This document shows, one piece after another, positions 43,149 to 50,996 of a DNA stretch of 64,000 nucleotides. Within the stretch, counting starts at the first letter, position 1; each line of letters starts with the position of its first letter. Below the pieces are notes generated by a model that saw only the letters and a list, made by a program, of their open reading frames with translations, did not search any database and was not told the origin of the DNA. A program made the position numbers and the translations under genes. The stretch comes from Comamonadaceae bacterium G21597-S1 (lineage in GTDB: Bacteria > Pseudomonadota > Gammaproteobacteria > Burkholderiales > Burkholderiaceae_C): the NCBI GenBank assembly GCA_027214345.1, contig JAPWHR010000002.1, forward strand, positions 1-64,000, written 5' to 3'.

Positions 43149-43808
43149 TCAAAGGCCGCGTGACTGCGCGGCATCGGCCGTCGCGTCCCGTGGCCCGGTT
43201 CGGGGTTTGCGCGATTCGCTCATGCGCAGGCCCGCGTTGCCGTCCATCAATAGCGTCTCGCCGCTGACCCCGGTATCGGTATCCCCCAGGTAGGACACCG
43301 CCCGCGCGATGGCGGCGCTGGCCGGCGTGCCGGGGGTGTCGAGCTCGACGAAATCGGCCGCCACCATGTTCACCCTGATCCCCTGCGGCGCCAGCTCCAG
43401 CGCCAGCGAGCGGACCAGCGCCACCACCGCCGCACTCGCGGCCATGTGGTGCGCCCCGCCCCAGGCGCCCAGGTGACCGCGCGCCCCGACCAGCACGATG
43501 CGGGCACCCGCGCCCATGCGGGGCAGTACTGCCTGGATCGTGGTCACGGTGTCGAACAGCTGGTCTTGCACGGCCGCGTCGAAGTCTGCGTCGCCGATGT
43601 CGGCAAAACGCAGCCCGGAGCGCATCACCGGTGTGTTGATCACCAGCAGCGCCACGGCCCCATCGGCGGGCAGAACCGTCGCGTCGCCCCCTTGCAGCGG
43701 CAACACGGCATACCCGTCGTGTTCCAGCCGCGCGGCGATCGCCGCGCCATGGCACAACGAGCCGCCCACCATCACCGCTGTCGGCGTATTCACTTGTTCG
43801 GTATTCAT
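43149..43808 (-). CDS. Degenerate (catalytically dead) short-chain dehydrogenase subunit
   Basis: The 219-residue protein aligns along its middle with the next SDR but has lost all three catalytic residues: Ser is Ala109 (IVLVGARG), Tyr is His121 and Lys is Ser125 (HMAASAAVV). The cofactor loop TGxxxGIG is altered to VGGSLCHG (14-21), and the NNAG motif is VINTP. It is intact and in frame, with ATGA overlap to the active SDR, so it is kept for a purpose. It probably forms a heteromer with the active partner, as in the BbsC/BbsD hydroxyacyl-CoA dehydrogenase of toluene degradation. Confidence 0.83.
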   Translation of the reverse strand: MNTEQVNTPTAVMVGGSLCHGAAIAARLEHDGYAVLPLQGGDATVLPADGAVALLVINTPVMRSGLRFADIGDADFDAAVQDQLFDTVTTIQAVLPRMGAGARIVLVGARGHLGAWGGAHHMAASAAVVALVRSLALELAPQGIRVNMVAADFVELDTPGTPASAAIARAVSYLGDTDTGVSGETLLMDGNAGLRMSESRKPRTGPRDATADAAQSRGL

Positions 43809-44569
43809 AGCGGCGGCATCCCCACGCTTTTTCCGCCGTCGACCAACAGCACCTGGCCATTGATCTGGGCGGCTTGTCCGGAACACAGGAAGGCAACCGC
43901 ATCGGCGATCGTCTGCGGATGGGCCGCAGCGCCCGACGGTTCGCGGTTCTCCAGGCTGCGGCGCATCGGCACCGTGAAGTCATCGAGCATGCGGGTGTCG
44001 ACCATGCCGGGAGCAACCGCGTTGACCGTGATGCCGGACCAGCGCAGCTCGATCGCCATCGCACGGGTCAAGCCGACCACCGCCGCCTTGCTCGCGACGT
44101 AATGCGACGCCCCGGCGCCACCGAGGTAGCCGCGCGACGCGATGTTGACGATGCGCGCGCCCGAGGCCATGTGCCGCACCGCCTCCTGGGCCACGATGAA
44201 CGCGCCCGACAGGTTCACGCGGAACAATCGGCGCCACGCGGCCGGGTCGATGTCGCGAAAGCCCAGCATCGGCGACGCGATGCCGGCGTTGTTCACGACC
44301 ACGTCCACCGGGCCGATGCGCGCGAACAGCGCCTGGGCCGCGGCGCGGCTGCCCACGTCCAGCGCCTCGCCCGACATGTCCAGGCCCTGCGTCCGGCATT
44401 CGTCCACGGTCGCGGCCACGGCCGCGGCATCGATGTCGGTGGCCACCACCTGCAAGCCATCGTGTGCCAGCTGTTCGGCGATCGCCCGGCCGATGCCGCG
44501 CGCGGCACCGGTCACCACAGCGCGCCGAGGTCTGCCTGCAGGCTGCTGTCGGGCGTCACTCGAGGACAA
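43805..44569 (-). CDS. Short-chain dehydrogenase/reductase, active partner
   Basis: A 254-residue SDR with a full catalytic set: TGAARGIG (20-27), NNAG (93-96), Ser145, Tyr157 and Lys161 (YVASK). Asp45 (VVATDID) suggests NAD. The only plausible start is TTG at 44569, which lies inside the last codons of the Bug gene (14-base overlap) and has GAAGG about eight bases before it. The four-base overlap with the degenerate SDR downstream favours equal production. Likely role: 3-hydroxyacyl-CoA dehydrogenase in beta-oxidation. Confidence 0.87.
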   Translation of the reverse strand: MSSSDARQQPAGRPRRAVVTGAARGIGRAIAEQLAHDGLQVVATDIDAAAVAATVDECRTQGLDMSGEALDVGSRAAAQALFARIGPVDVVVNNAGIASPMLGFRDIDPAAWRRLFRVNLSGAFIVAQEAVRHMASGARIVNIASRGYLGGAGASHYVASKAAVVGLTRAMAIELRWSGITVNAVAPGMVDTRMLDDFTVPMRRSLENREPSGAAAHPQTIADAVAFLCSGQAAQINGQVLLVDGGKSVGMPPL

Positions 44570-45569
44570 TGTTCGCCTTCTGCATCACCCGGGCCCACTT
44601 CTCGCGTTCAGCCAGTACCTGCTGCCGGAGGGCCGACGGCGTACTGCCCACGGGCACCACACCCATGCCGACGATCTTGTCGTGCACCGAGGGCATCTTC
44701 AGGATCTCGTTGATGTGCTGGCTCATGCGTTCGACGATCTCTGGCGGCGTCCCATTGCGCATCGACACGTAGTTGATGGCGGTGACGTCGTAACCCGGCA
44801 GGGTTTCCGCTATGGGTGCGATGTCATCGGGAATACCGGGCAGCCGCTTGGCCGACGACATGCCAATCGCACGCAGCTTGCCCGCCTTGACCTGGCGCAA
44901 TGCGGCCGCACTGCTGATGAAGCCGGCATGCACCTGGTTACCCAGCAGGCCGATCACCGCCGGACCTTCGCCCGCATACGGCACCTGTGTCATGTCGGTG
45001 CCGGCCAACTGATTGAAGTACTCCCCCATCAGATGCCCCTGGCCTCCGGTGCCGGACGTCGCATAATTGACGGCGCCGGGCTTGGCCTTGGACAAGGCGA
45101 TGAGGTCCGCCACGCTGTGGATCGGCTGCGATGGATGCACCATCAGGATGTAGGTCGCGGCCACGGTCAGGCTGACCGGCGCGAAGTCGGCCACCGGGTC
45201 GTAACGCACCGACTTGGGCGCCAGGTACTGCGCCGCCGGCGTGCACCAGATCAGCGTATACCCGTCGGCCGGAGCCGTGAGGCCGTAGGCCACGCCGACG
45301 GTGCCGGTTCCGCCGGCCTTGTTCTCCACGACGACGGGCTGGCCGAGTCGATCGGCCAGCGCCGTGGCAACCAGACGCCCGACGGTGTCGGAGCCACCAC
45401 CGGCCGGGAACGGAACGATCAGGCGGACGGGGCGGTCTGGCCAGCTGTCGACGCTGGAGGCCGCCATGGCCACGGGAGACAGCGTGGCCCCCATCAGGGT
45501 CGTCAGGCCGGCACCGATGAGCAGCTCGCGGCGCAGCGGATTCTGGGGTTTGGAAGTGGGTTCGGTCAT
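44556..45569 (-). CDS. Bug-type tripartite tricarboxylate receptor (periplasmic binding protein)
   Basis: A 337-residue binding protein. The N-terminus has a twin-arginine-like signal (LRRELLIGAGLTTLMGATLS, cleavage near VAMAA). Family motifs: WPDRPVRLIVPFPAGGGSDT, VENKAGGTGTVGVAYG and VPYAGEGPAVIGLLGNQ. AAGGAG lies before the ATG at 45569. It is placed among CoA ligase, acyl-CoA dehydrogenase and SDR genes, so its ligand is likely a carboxylate that enters this pathway. It overlaps the SDR gene that follows. Confidence 0.92.
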   Translation of the reverse strand: MTEPTSKPQNPLRRELLIGAGLTTLMGATLSPVAMAASSVDSWPDRPVRLIVPFPAGGGSDTVGRLVATALADRLGQPVVVENKAGGTGTVGVAYGLTAPADGYTLIWCTPAAQYLAPKSVRYDPVADFAPVSLTVAATYILMVHPSQPIHSVADLIALSKAKPGAVNYATSGTGGQGHLMGEYFNQLAGTDMTQVPYAGEGPAVIGLLGNQVHAGFISSAAALRQVKAGKLRAIGMSSAKRLPGIPDDIAPIAETLPGYDVTAINYVSMRNGTPPEIVERMSQHINEILKMPSVHDKIVGMGVVPVGSTPSALRQQVLAEREKWARVMQKANIVLE

Positions 45570-45585
45570 GGGGTCTCCTTCGGTT

Positions 45586-47229
45586 TCACACATGGGCCGA
45601 CCCTGTCGGGTCGGTGGTCTCGAGCAAGGCGGCGGCCATCGTGCGTGCCGCACGGTAGTCGCCCTTGCCACTGTCTGCGCGCGGCAGGTGGTCGACGCGC
45701 CAGACATGGCGCGGCATCTTGTAGGCGGCCAGGGTACCGGCCATGGCCTCCCGCCAGCGTGGCAGGTCGGGCTCGCCTGGGCCGTGCAGGGTCACGAGCG
45801 CGGCGACGGTACTGCCCCAGCGCTCGTCCGGCAGACCGACGACCAGCGCGTCGGCCACCGCGGGCAGCTGCTTGAGCGCCTCTTCCACCTCCTCGACGAA
45901 CACCTTCTCGCCGCCGGTGTTGATGACCAGGCTGCCGCGCCCGAGCAGCTGCATCGTGCCGTCGGCGTTGCGACGCACCCAGTCACCGGGCATCGCGTAA
46001 CGTGCCCCGTCGATGATCCGGAACACCTCGGCGGTCTTCTTCGCGTCGCCGTGGTACCCCAGCGGCAGCGGCTCGCCCCGGGCCAGCCAGCCTTCCGCCG
46101 CCACGCCGGGCGCCACCAGATGGCCGTCCTCGCCGATGACGACGGTCTGCGGCCCCGGGTTGAATCGCCCGGTCGGCATGACTTTGCCCAGCGTGGACAC
46201 CGTGTAGCCGAGACCGGAGGCTTCGGAGGCGCCGTAGATGTCGGCCAGCAGCAGCCACGGCATGTGGCGCAGCAGGCCCTTCTTGACCTCTTCGCTCCAC
46301 ATCAGGCCGGCCGAGCTGATCACCTTGACACCGTCGAGCCGGTACTTGTCCGGCTGCGCATCGAGCGCACGCAGCATGGGGCGGGCGAACACGTCGCCGA
46401 CGATCAGGACGCGGCTCGCGCCACCATCCTGGGCCAGCTGCCACAACTCGTCGGGATCGAAAGAGGTGCCCTGCAGCAACAGGGCTGTCCCGCCACCGAG
46501 CAGTTCGGACAGCGTCGAGCTGATGCCGGCGCCGTGCATCAACGGGCACGCGGGCACAACTCGCCCGGCCCCGTTCTGCGCGACAACGATGTCCAGGTGC
46601 TCGGCCAGGTTGGCGGGGCGATGCTGCACCAGCGGCGATTCCAGCTGGCAGGCACGGTAGCGGTTGCCAGGCCAGATCACGCCCTTGGGACGACCGGTGG
46701 TGCCGCCGGTATACAGCAGCAACGGATCGTCGTCGGCACGCTCGATATCAAGTGGCGACGCATCGCCGGTGTCGGCCCAGTCGTCGAGAGCCGCACTGGC
46801 ATCGGGATGGGCGCCGCTGACGCAGATGCGGGTGCGCAGTGCCGGCATGCGTGCCTGCAGCGGCGCGATATGCCGGCCTGACTCCTGGTGATAGAAGATG
46901 GCCGTGGCTCCGGCGTCCTCCATGACCCCGGCGATCTCGTCGAGCGTGTAGCGGTAGTTCAGGTTGACGTGGATCAGCCGCGCCTTCAGGCAGGCGATGA
47001 ATCCTTCGATATAGCCCGGATGATTGCGCGACAGGAAGCCGACGCGCTCTCCGGGCTGGTGACCTGCCGCCATCAGAGCCCGAGCCAGCCGGTTGCTGCG
47101 GGCATCGAGATCGCCCCAGGTGACGGTCCGATCGCCTTGCACGATGGCCGGACGGTCGGCTGGCACCGTGCGTGCTACCGCATCGAACATGTCGGCGAGG
47201 TTCCAGTGCGCCACGGCGGGGGGCATCAT
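45586..47229 (-). CDS. AMP-forming acyl-CoA synthetase
   Basis: A 547-residue member of the ANL superfamily. P-loop-like motif YTGGTTGRPKG, adenylation motif YGASEASGLG, GDWVRRNADG hinge region and the C-terminal catalytic Lys in SGKGDYR. ATGATG at the start: the first ATG (47229) overlaps the stop of the upstream acyl-CoA dehydrogenase. It would activate a pathway acid to its CoA ester with ATP. In the island it has a counterpart in the plus-strand operon (51803-53449). Confidence 0.92.
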   Translation of the reverse strand: MMPPAVAHWNLADMFDAVARTVPADRPAIVQGDRTVTWGDLDARSNRLARALMAAGHQPGERVGFLSRNHPGYIEGFIACLKARLIHVNLNYRYTLDEIAGVMEDAGATAIFYHQESGRHIAPLQARMPALRTRICVSGAHPDASAALDDWADTGDASPLDIERADDDPLLLYTGGTTGRPKGVIWPGNRYRACQLESPLVQHRPANLAEHLDIVVAQNGAGRVVPACPLMHGAGISSTLSELLGGGTALLLQGTSFDPDELWQLAQDGGASRVLIVGDVFARPMLRALDAQPDKYRLDGVKVISSAGLMWSEEVKKGLLRHMPWLLLADIYGASEASGLGYTVSTLGKVMPTGRFNPGPQTVVIGEDGHLVAPGVAAEGWLARGEPLPLGYHGDAKKTAEVFRIIDGARYAMPGDWVRRNADGTMQLLGRGSLVINTGGEKVFVEEVEEALKQLPAVADALVVGLPDERWGSTVAALVTLHGPGEPDLPRWREAMAGTLAAYKMPRHVWRVDHLPRADSGKGDYRAARTMAAALLETTDPTGSAHV

Positions 47230-48410
47230 GCGACCCCCAGTTCCAGGTGCAGCGCCGTGGCGGGTTCCGCCGTTGGCGCGGCGGAAATGCTGTCGGCCAC
47301 CCGCGACAGGTGGTAGTCGCTGTTGCCGAAGGCGAGGTCGATCATCACCAGCCGCTTGAGATAGTGGCTCACCACCAGTTCATCGCTGGTGCCGATGCCA
47401 CCGTGCAGCTGGATCGCCTCGTGGCCGACGAACAGGGCGCATTGCCCTACACGGGCCTTGGCGGCCGAAACCGCCCGCCGTCGCGCGGCGGTCGACAGGG
47501 CCAGACTGTCGGTGGCATGGTTCAGCATGGATCGGGCTTCCTCGCAGGCGATGGCCATATCGACCATGCGGTGCTGCAGGGCCTGAAAGTTGCCGATGGC
47601 AACACCGAACTGCTTGCGTGTCTTGATGTAGTCCAGCGTCATCGCCTGCACCGCGTCCATCGCGCCACAGGCCTCGGCCAGTCGCGCCGCGATGGCGTGA
47701 TCGACCGCGCGCTCCAGCAAGGCCAGTGCCTGCCCGGGCGCGCCGAGCAGGGCGCTGGCCGGCAGCGACAGGTCCGACAGGAACAGCCGACTGGCATGGC
47801 TGTGGTCGGCGCCGCGGTAATGCTCCATGTGCAGCCCGGGTGCATCGGCCGGCACCAGGAACAGGCTGATACCCGCACGGTCGGCAACCGCGCCGGAGGT
47901 GCGGGCAGGCACCAGCAACCACTGGGCCGAACGCGCATCGGGCACCCAGGACTTGCGGCCCTGCAAGGTGTACGTGCCGCCCGTGCGTTGCGCGGTGGTG
48001 CCCACGTGCTGCAGGCTGAAGCGCCCTTCTGGCTCCGCCAGCGCCACCGCCAATCGCACCGTGCCCGCGGCAATACCCTCGAGCAAGGCCGGCGTCCGGT
48101 CATGGTCAGCGTCGGCCAGCAGCCGTGCCGCGAGCACGCAGCTGCTGACATAGGGCTCGCGCACGAGGCCGCGCCCGAATGCGTCCATCAGCAACATGGT
48201 TTCGACGGGCGTGGCGCCGATGCCGCCGTGCTCGGGCGCAATGCCCAACCCCAGCCAGCCCATGTCGGCCATGTGTTGCCAGTTCGCTTCATGGAACGCA
48301 TGGCCGGCGATGGCCTGGGCATGCCACTGGTCGAAGCGATGGTGTTCACGCACGAATCGATGCACGCTGTCGGCGAGCATCTGTTGTTCGGAAGTCAATG
48401 AGAATTGCAT
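47226..48410 (-). CDS. Acyl-CoA dehydrogenase, alpha-like subunit
   Basis: A 394-residue flavin enzyme of the ACAD fold: N-terminal helical domain (LTSEQQMLADSVHRFVREHH), a beta domain (LAVALAEPEGRFSLQHV) and C-terminal helices with RKQFGVAIGNFQALQHRMVD and AIQLHGGIGTSDELVVSHYL. It lies six bases after another ACAD gene and overlaps the ligase by ATGA. Adjacent ACAD pairs of this style (as in steroid side-chain degradation) form heterotetramers with shared FAD sites. Its sequence resembles the first half of the fused ACAD at 53446-55812. Confidence 0.9.
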   Translation of the reverse strand: MQFSLTSEQQMLADSVHRFVREHHRFDQWHAQAIAGHAFHEANWQHMADMGWLGLGIAPEHGGIGATPVETMLLMDAFGRGLVREPYVSSCVLAARLLADADHDRTPALLEGIAAGTVRLAVALAEPEGRFSLQHVGTTAQRTGGTYTLQGRKSWVPDARSAQWLLVPARTSGAVADRAGISLFLVPADAPGLHMEHYRGADHSHASRLFLSDLSLPASALLGAPGQALALLERAVDHAIAARLAEACGAMDAVQAMTLDYIKTRKQFGVAIGNFQALQHRMVDMAIACEEARSMLNHATDSLALSTAARRRAVSAAKARVGQCALFVGHEAIQLHGGIGTSDELVVSHYLKRLVMIDLAFGNSDYHLSRVADSISAAPTAEPATALHLELGVA

Positions 48411-48416
48411 GGTGTC

Positions 48417-49601
48417 CTACAGGTCGAGTGCGCGGCGCGCGATGATGTTGCGTTGCACCTCGTTGGCACCACCGTAGATCGTGGTGACCCGGCTGTGCAG
48501 ATACGCGCTCATGGGGCCGTAGGACGCCTCGTCGACCTCCTGTTGCGCGGGATCGGCCGAACGGAAACGGGCCGCCTCGTAACCCGTCGCGTCGACCCAC
48601 AGCAGATTCACCCGCTGCAAAAGCTCGGACCAGCGGATCTTGAGCATGGAGCCGCGCGGGCCGGCATCGACGCCGGACACGTTGTCGGCCAGCGCACGCA
48701 AGCCCATGTATTCGATCGCCGTGACCTCCACCTCCAGTTGCGCGAGCCGGGACCGGAAGTGGGTGCTCTCGAGCAGCGGCGGCGCACCGTCGCCACCCCG
48801 TGCCGCCTGTGCGCGCACGTATTCGAGCTGGCGTCGCAGCCGCACGCCCAGCGTGGCCGTGAGCGCGCGCTCCCGATCCAGCAGCACCTTGCCGTAGCTC
48901 CAGCCCTTGCCTTCGTCTCCGACGAGTTGCGTCACCGGCACCATGACGTCATCAAGGAAGACCTCGGTGACATGGGTCTGCTCGTCCAGCGTCGCGAACG
49001 GCCGCACGGTGATGCCCGGCGAGCGCATGTCGACCAACAGCAGCGAAATGCCATTCTGGCGGCGCGCCTCGTCGCTGGTGCGCACCAGGCAGAACATCAT
49101 GTCGGACTCGTGGGCGTAGCTGGTCCACAGCTTCTGGCCGTTGACCCGGTAATGCGCGCCCTGGCGTTCGGCCCGGGTGCGCAACGCCGCCAGGTCGGAT
49201 CCCGCCTGCGGCTCGGAGTAACCCTGGCACCACCAGTGCTCACCCGACAGGATGCGCGGCAGGTAGTGCTCCTTCTGCTCGGGCGTGCCGTAGGTGAACA
49301 GGATCGGGCCGATCAGTTCCAGGCCCTGGTGGTATTGCGGCGGCGCGTCGGCAGCGGCGGACTCCTGCTCGAAGATGTGCAATTGCACCGGAGACCATCC
49401 GGTGCCGCCGTATTGCGTCGGCCAGGACGGCGCGCCCCAACCCTGGCGGTACAGGATCGATTGCCACTCGCGGAATTGCGCAGGCGTCGGTCGCAGGCCG
49501 GAACGCACGCGGGCACGCAGTTCGGCCGGCACGTTGTCCGCACAAAAACGACGCACCTCCTGGCGAAAAGCTGCGTCGGCCTGGCTGTCGAACAGGCTCA
49601 C
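48417..49601 (-). CDS. Acyl-CoA dehydrogenase, beta-like subunit
   Basis: The protein has 394 residues when started at GTG 49601, which has a perfect AGGAGGG (49609-49615) seven bases before it; longer frames from 49658 (ATG) or 49679 (TTG) are less likely. Motifs: WWCQGYSEPQAGSDLAALRT, NGQKLWTSYAHESDMMFCLV, YGKVLLDRERAL and, near the end, TTIYGGANEVQRNIIARRAL. First gene of the minus-strand operon, and the likely dimer partner of the next ACAD. It resembles the second half of the fused ACAD at 53446-55812. A 5' leader of about 115 bases follows the promoter at 49724-49729. Confidence 0.9.
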   Translation of the reverse strand: MSLFDSQADAAFRQEVRRFCADNVPAELRARVRSGLRPTPAQFREWQSILYRQGWGAPSWPTQYGGTGWSPVQLHIFEQESAAADAPPQYHQGLELIGPILFTYGTPEQKEHYLPRILSGEHWWCQGYSEPQAGSDLAALRTRAERQGAHYRVNGQKLWTSYAHESDMMFCLVRTSDEARRQNGISLLLVDMRSPGITVRPFATLDEQTHVTEVFLDDVMVPVTQLVGDEGKGWSYGKVLLDRERALTATLGVRLRRQLEYVRAQAARGGDGAPPLLESTHFRSRLAQLEVEVTAIEYMGLRALADNVSGVDAGPRGSMLKIRWSELLQRVNLLWVDATGYEAARFRSADPAQQEVDEASYGPMSAYLHSRVTTIYGGANEVQRNIIARRALDL

Positions 49602-49723
49602 TGGACTGCCCTCCTGCCCACAGAGGCGTTGGACGCTGCAACGCGCAGGCAGGGCCATGGACAACGGCGTGGAAAACAAAGATCTGTCATGGGTCGATCG
49701 TCTGGTTGTGAGGTTTTGCAGAA

Positions 49724-49745
49724 ATTATACTAACCGGCAGGTCAA
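49724..49745 (-). promoter_or_regulatory. Promoter -10 box with shortened operator C
   Basis: On the minus strand a perfect TATAAT (complement of 49724-49729) lies upstream of the acyl-CoA dehydrogenase operon. Directly before it is ACTAACC-GGCAGGTCAA (49729-49745), which matches operator A except that four bases (GGCC) of the centre are missing. It is probably a weaker site for the same repressor, placed in the promoter spacer as at sites A and B. A good -35 was not identified. Confidence 0.55.
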
Positions 49746-49760
49746 ATTAGAAAACAAACC

Positions 49761-49779
49761 CATGACAATCACTGTCATG
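49761..49779. promoter_or_regulatory. Perfect palindrome CATGACA-N5-TGTCATG
   Basis: A 7-5-7 perfect inverted repeat sits in the 417-bp region between the two divergent catabolic operons, about 16 bases beyond operator C. Its sequence is unrelated to operators A to D. It could bind a second regulator (GntR-, MarR- or TetR-like) that adjusts one or both operons. Confidence 0.5.
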
Positions 49780-49960
49780 CATGTGACTCCGAAGATCCAA
49801 GTTGTTGTCGGATAAGGATTTATTCGCACAACGGGCGATCCGCCGCGACACATCCACGTTGCCCAAACTGCAGCCTGCGCCAGACGGGAATCGAAAAGAT
49901 GCGCTGACATCTAATGGTTTCCCCTGAGAAATACACCTGAATCATGCTCTATCATCGCTC

Positions 49961-49988
49961 CATCTACTTACCGGCCGGCAAGTAGATG
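49961..49988. promoter_or_regulatory. Operator D: near-perfect 28-bp palindrome
   Basis: CATCTACTTACCGG is followed by CCGGCAAGTAGATG; the two 14-base arms are complementary at all but one position. It contains the regulon core ACCGGCCGGCAAGTA. It lies 30 bases before the Bug receptor ATG at 50019, at the head of the plus-strand operon, and is the most symmetric of the four sites. No confident -35/-10 pair was assigned around it. Confidence 0.78.
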
Positions 49989-50018
49989 CTGATGAACTAT
50001 CTGATTGGAGCCCCTCCC

Positions 50019-50993
50019 ATGCTGACTTCCCTGCTGCGTCGCGCCTGCCTGGTGTCGCTGCTCGCCCTGAGCCCGAGCCTTGCGTTGGCACAAACGTTTC
50101 CCAATGGGCCCGTGACCATCGTTGTCCCCTATTCCGCCGGCGGCCTGACCGACGGGCTGGCGCGTGCGCTGTCGGCCCGGCTGTCCGAGCGCTGGAAGCA
50201 GTCGGTGGTGGTCGAGAACCGCGCCGGCGGCGGAACCGTGATCGGCAATGCGGCCGTGGCCCGCGCGCCGGCCGACGGCCACACGCTGCTGATGACCAGC
50301 TTCGGCTTCGTGACCAGCCAGTTCCTGGTGCCCAACCTGCCCTACCAGCCACAGGACCTGGCGCCGCTGGCGCTGGTCGCGACAGCGCCGTCGGTGCTGT
50401 ATGTGCACCCGTCCGTTCCCGCCAACACCATCGGGGAACTGGTGCAATACATGAAGAGCAGCAAGACGCCGATGACGTTCGCCTCATCGGGCAACGGCTC
50501 GAGTCCGCACATCGCGGCCGAGCTGTTCTCGACCATGGTCGGTGCCGAGATCACCCATGTGCCTTATCGTGGCAATGGCCCGGCCATCACCGATCTGCTG
50601 GGCGGGCAGGTCCAGGCCTTGTTCGACTCGGTCGCCACCTTGGCCCATGTCAAGACCGGCAAGCTCAAGGCATTGGGCGTGGCTGCGATGGAGACCGCAC
50701 CGCAGGCGCCGGAGCTGACCCCGATCGCACGGGCCGGGGTACCGGCACTGGCCCAGTTTTCGTCCGGCAGCTGGTTCGGACTGTTGCTGCCCCAGGCCAC
50801 GCCACGGGCCGTGCAGGACCAGCTGGCCCGCGACATCCGCGCGGTGCTCGAGACTGCGGGCATGCGCGAGGCCATCGTGAACGGCGGCGTGCAGCCGGTG
50901 GTCAACACCCAGGCCGAATTCGCATCCTACCTGCAGGCCGAAGCCGTCAAGTGGGGCCGGATCATCAAGGAAAAAAACATCCGGGTGCAGTAG
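50019..50993 (+). CDS. Bug-type tripartite tricarboxylate receptor (periplasmic binding protein)
   Basis: The 324-residue protein has a clear signal peptide (LTSLLRRACLVSLLALSPSL, cleavage after LALAQ). Family motifs: FPNGPVTIVVPYSAGGLTD, VENRAGGGTVIGNAAV and VPYRGNGPAITDLLGGQ. The ATG at 50019 has GGAG eight bases upstream; the ATG at 49986 lies within operator D and is unlikely. First gene of a plus-strand operon of at least 13 genes. Its ligand is probably the pathway substrate or a carboxylate formed from it. Confidence 0.92.
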   Translation: MLTSLLRRACLVSLLALSPSLALAQTFPNGPVTIVVPYSAGGLTDGLARALSARLSERWKQSVVVENRAGGGTVIGNAAVARAPADGHTLLMTSFGFVTSQFLVPNLPYQPQDLAPLALVATAPSVLYVHPSVPANTIGELVQYMKSSKTPMTFASSGNGSSPHIAAELFSTMVGAEITHVPYRGNGPAITDLLGGQVQALFDSVATLAHVKTGKLKALGVAAMETAPQAPELTPIARAGVPALAQFSSGSWFGLLLPQATPRAVQDQLARDIRAVLETAGMREAIVNGGVQPVVNTQAEFASYLQAEAVKWGRIIKEKNIRVQ

Positions 50994-50996
50994 GCC

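Noticed and set aside
43149-43808. Annotating the degenerate SDR as a pseudogene
   Set aside because: The frame is intact, start and stop overlap its neighbours properly, and the changes are substitutions at active-site positions, not breaks.
42349-44569. A benzylsuccinate (anaerobic toluene) bbs-type operon
   Set aside because: No benzylsuccinate synthase, activase or succinyl-CoA:benzylsuccinate CoA-transferase genes; only the dead/active SDR pairing is shared.
41473-49957. Shared 11-mer CTCTATCATCG before tetR (41473-41483) and before operator D (49947-49957)
   Set aside because: It may contain a common -10-like TATCAT, but no matching -35 was found at either place and an 11-base match between two sites can arise by chance.
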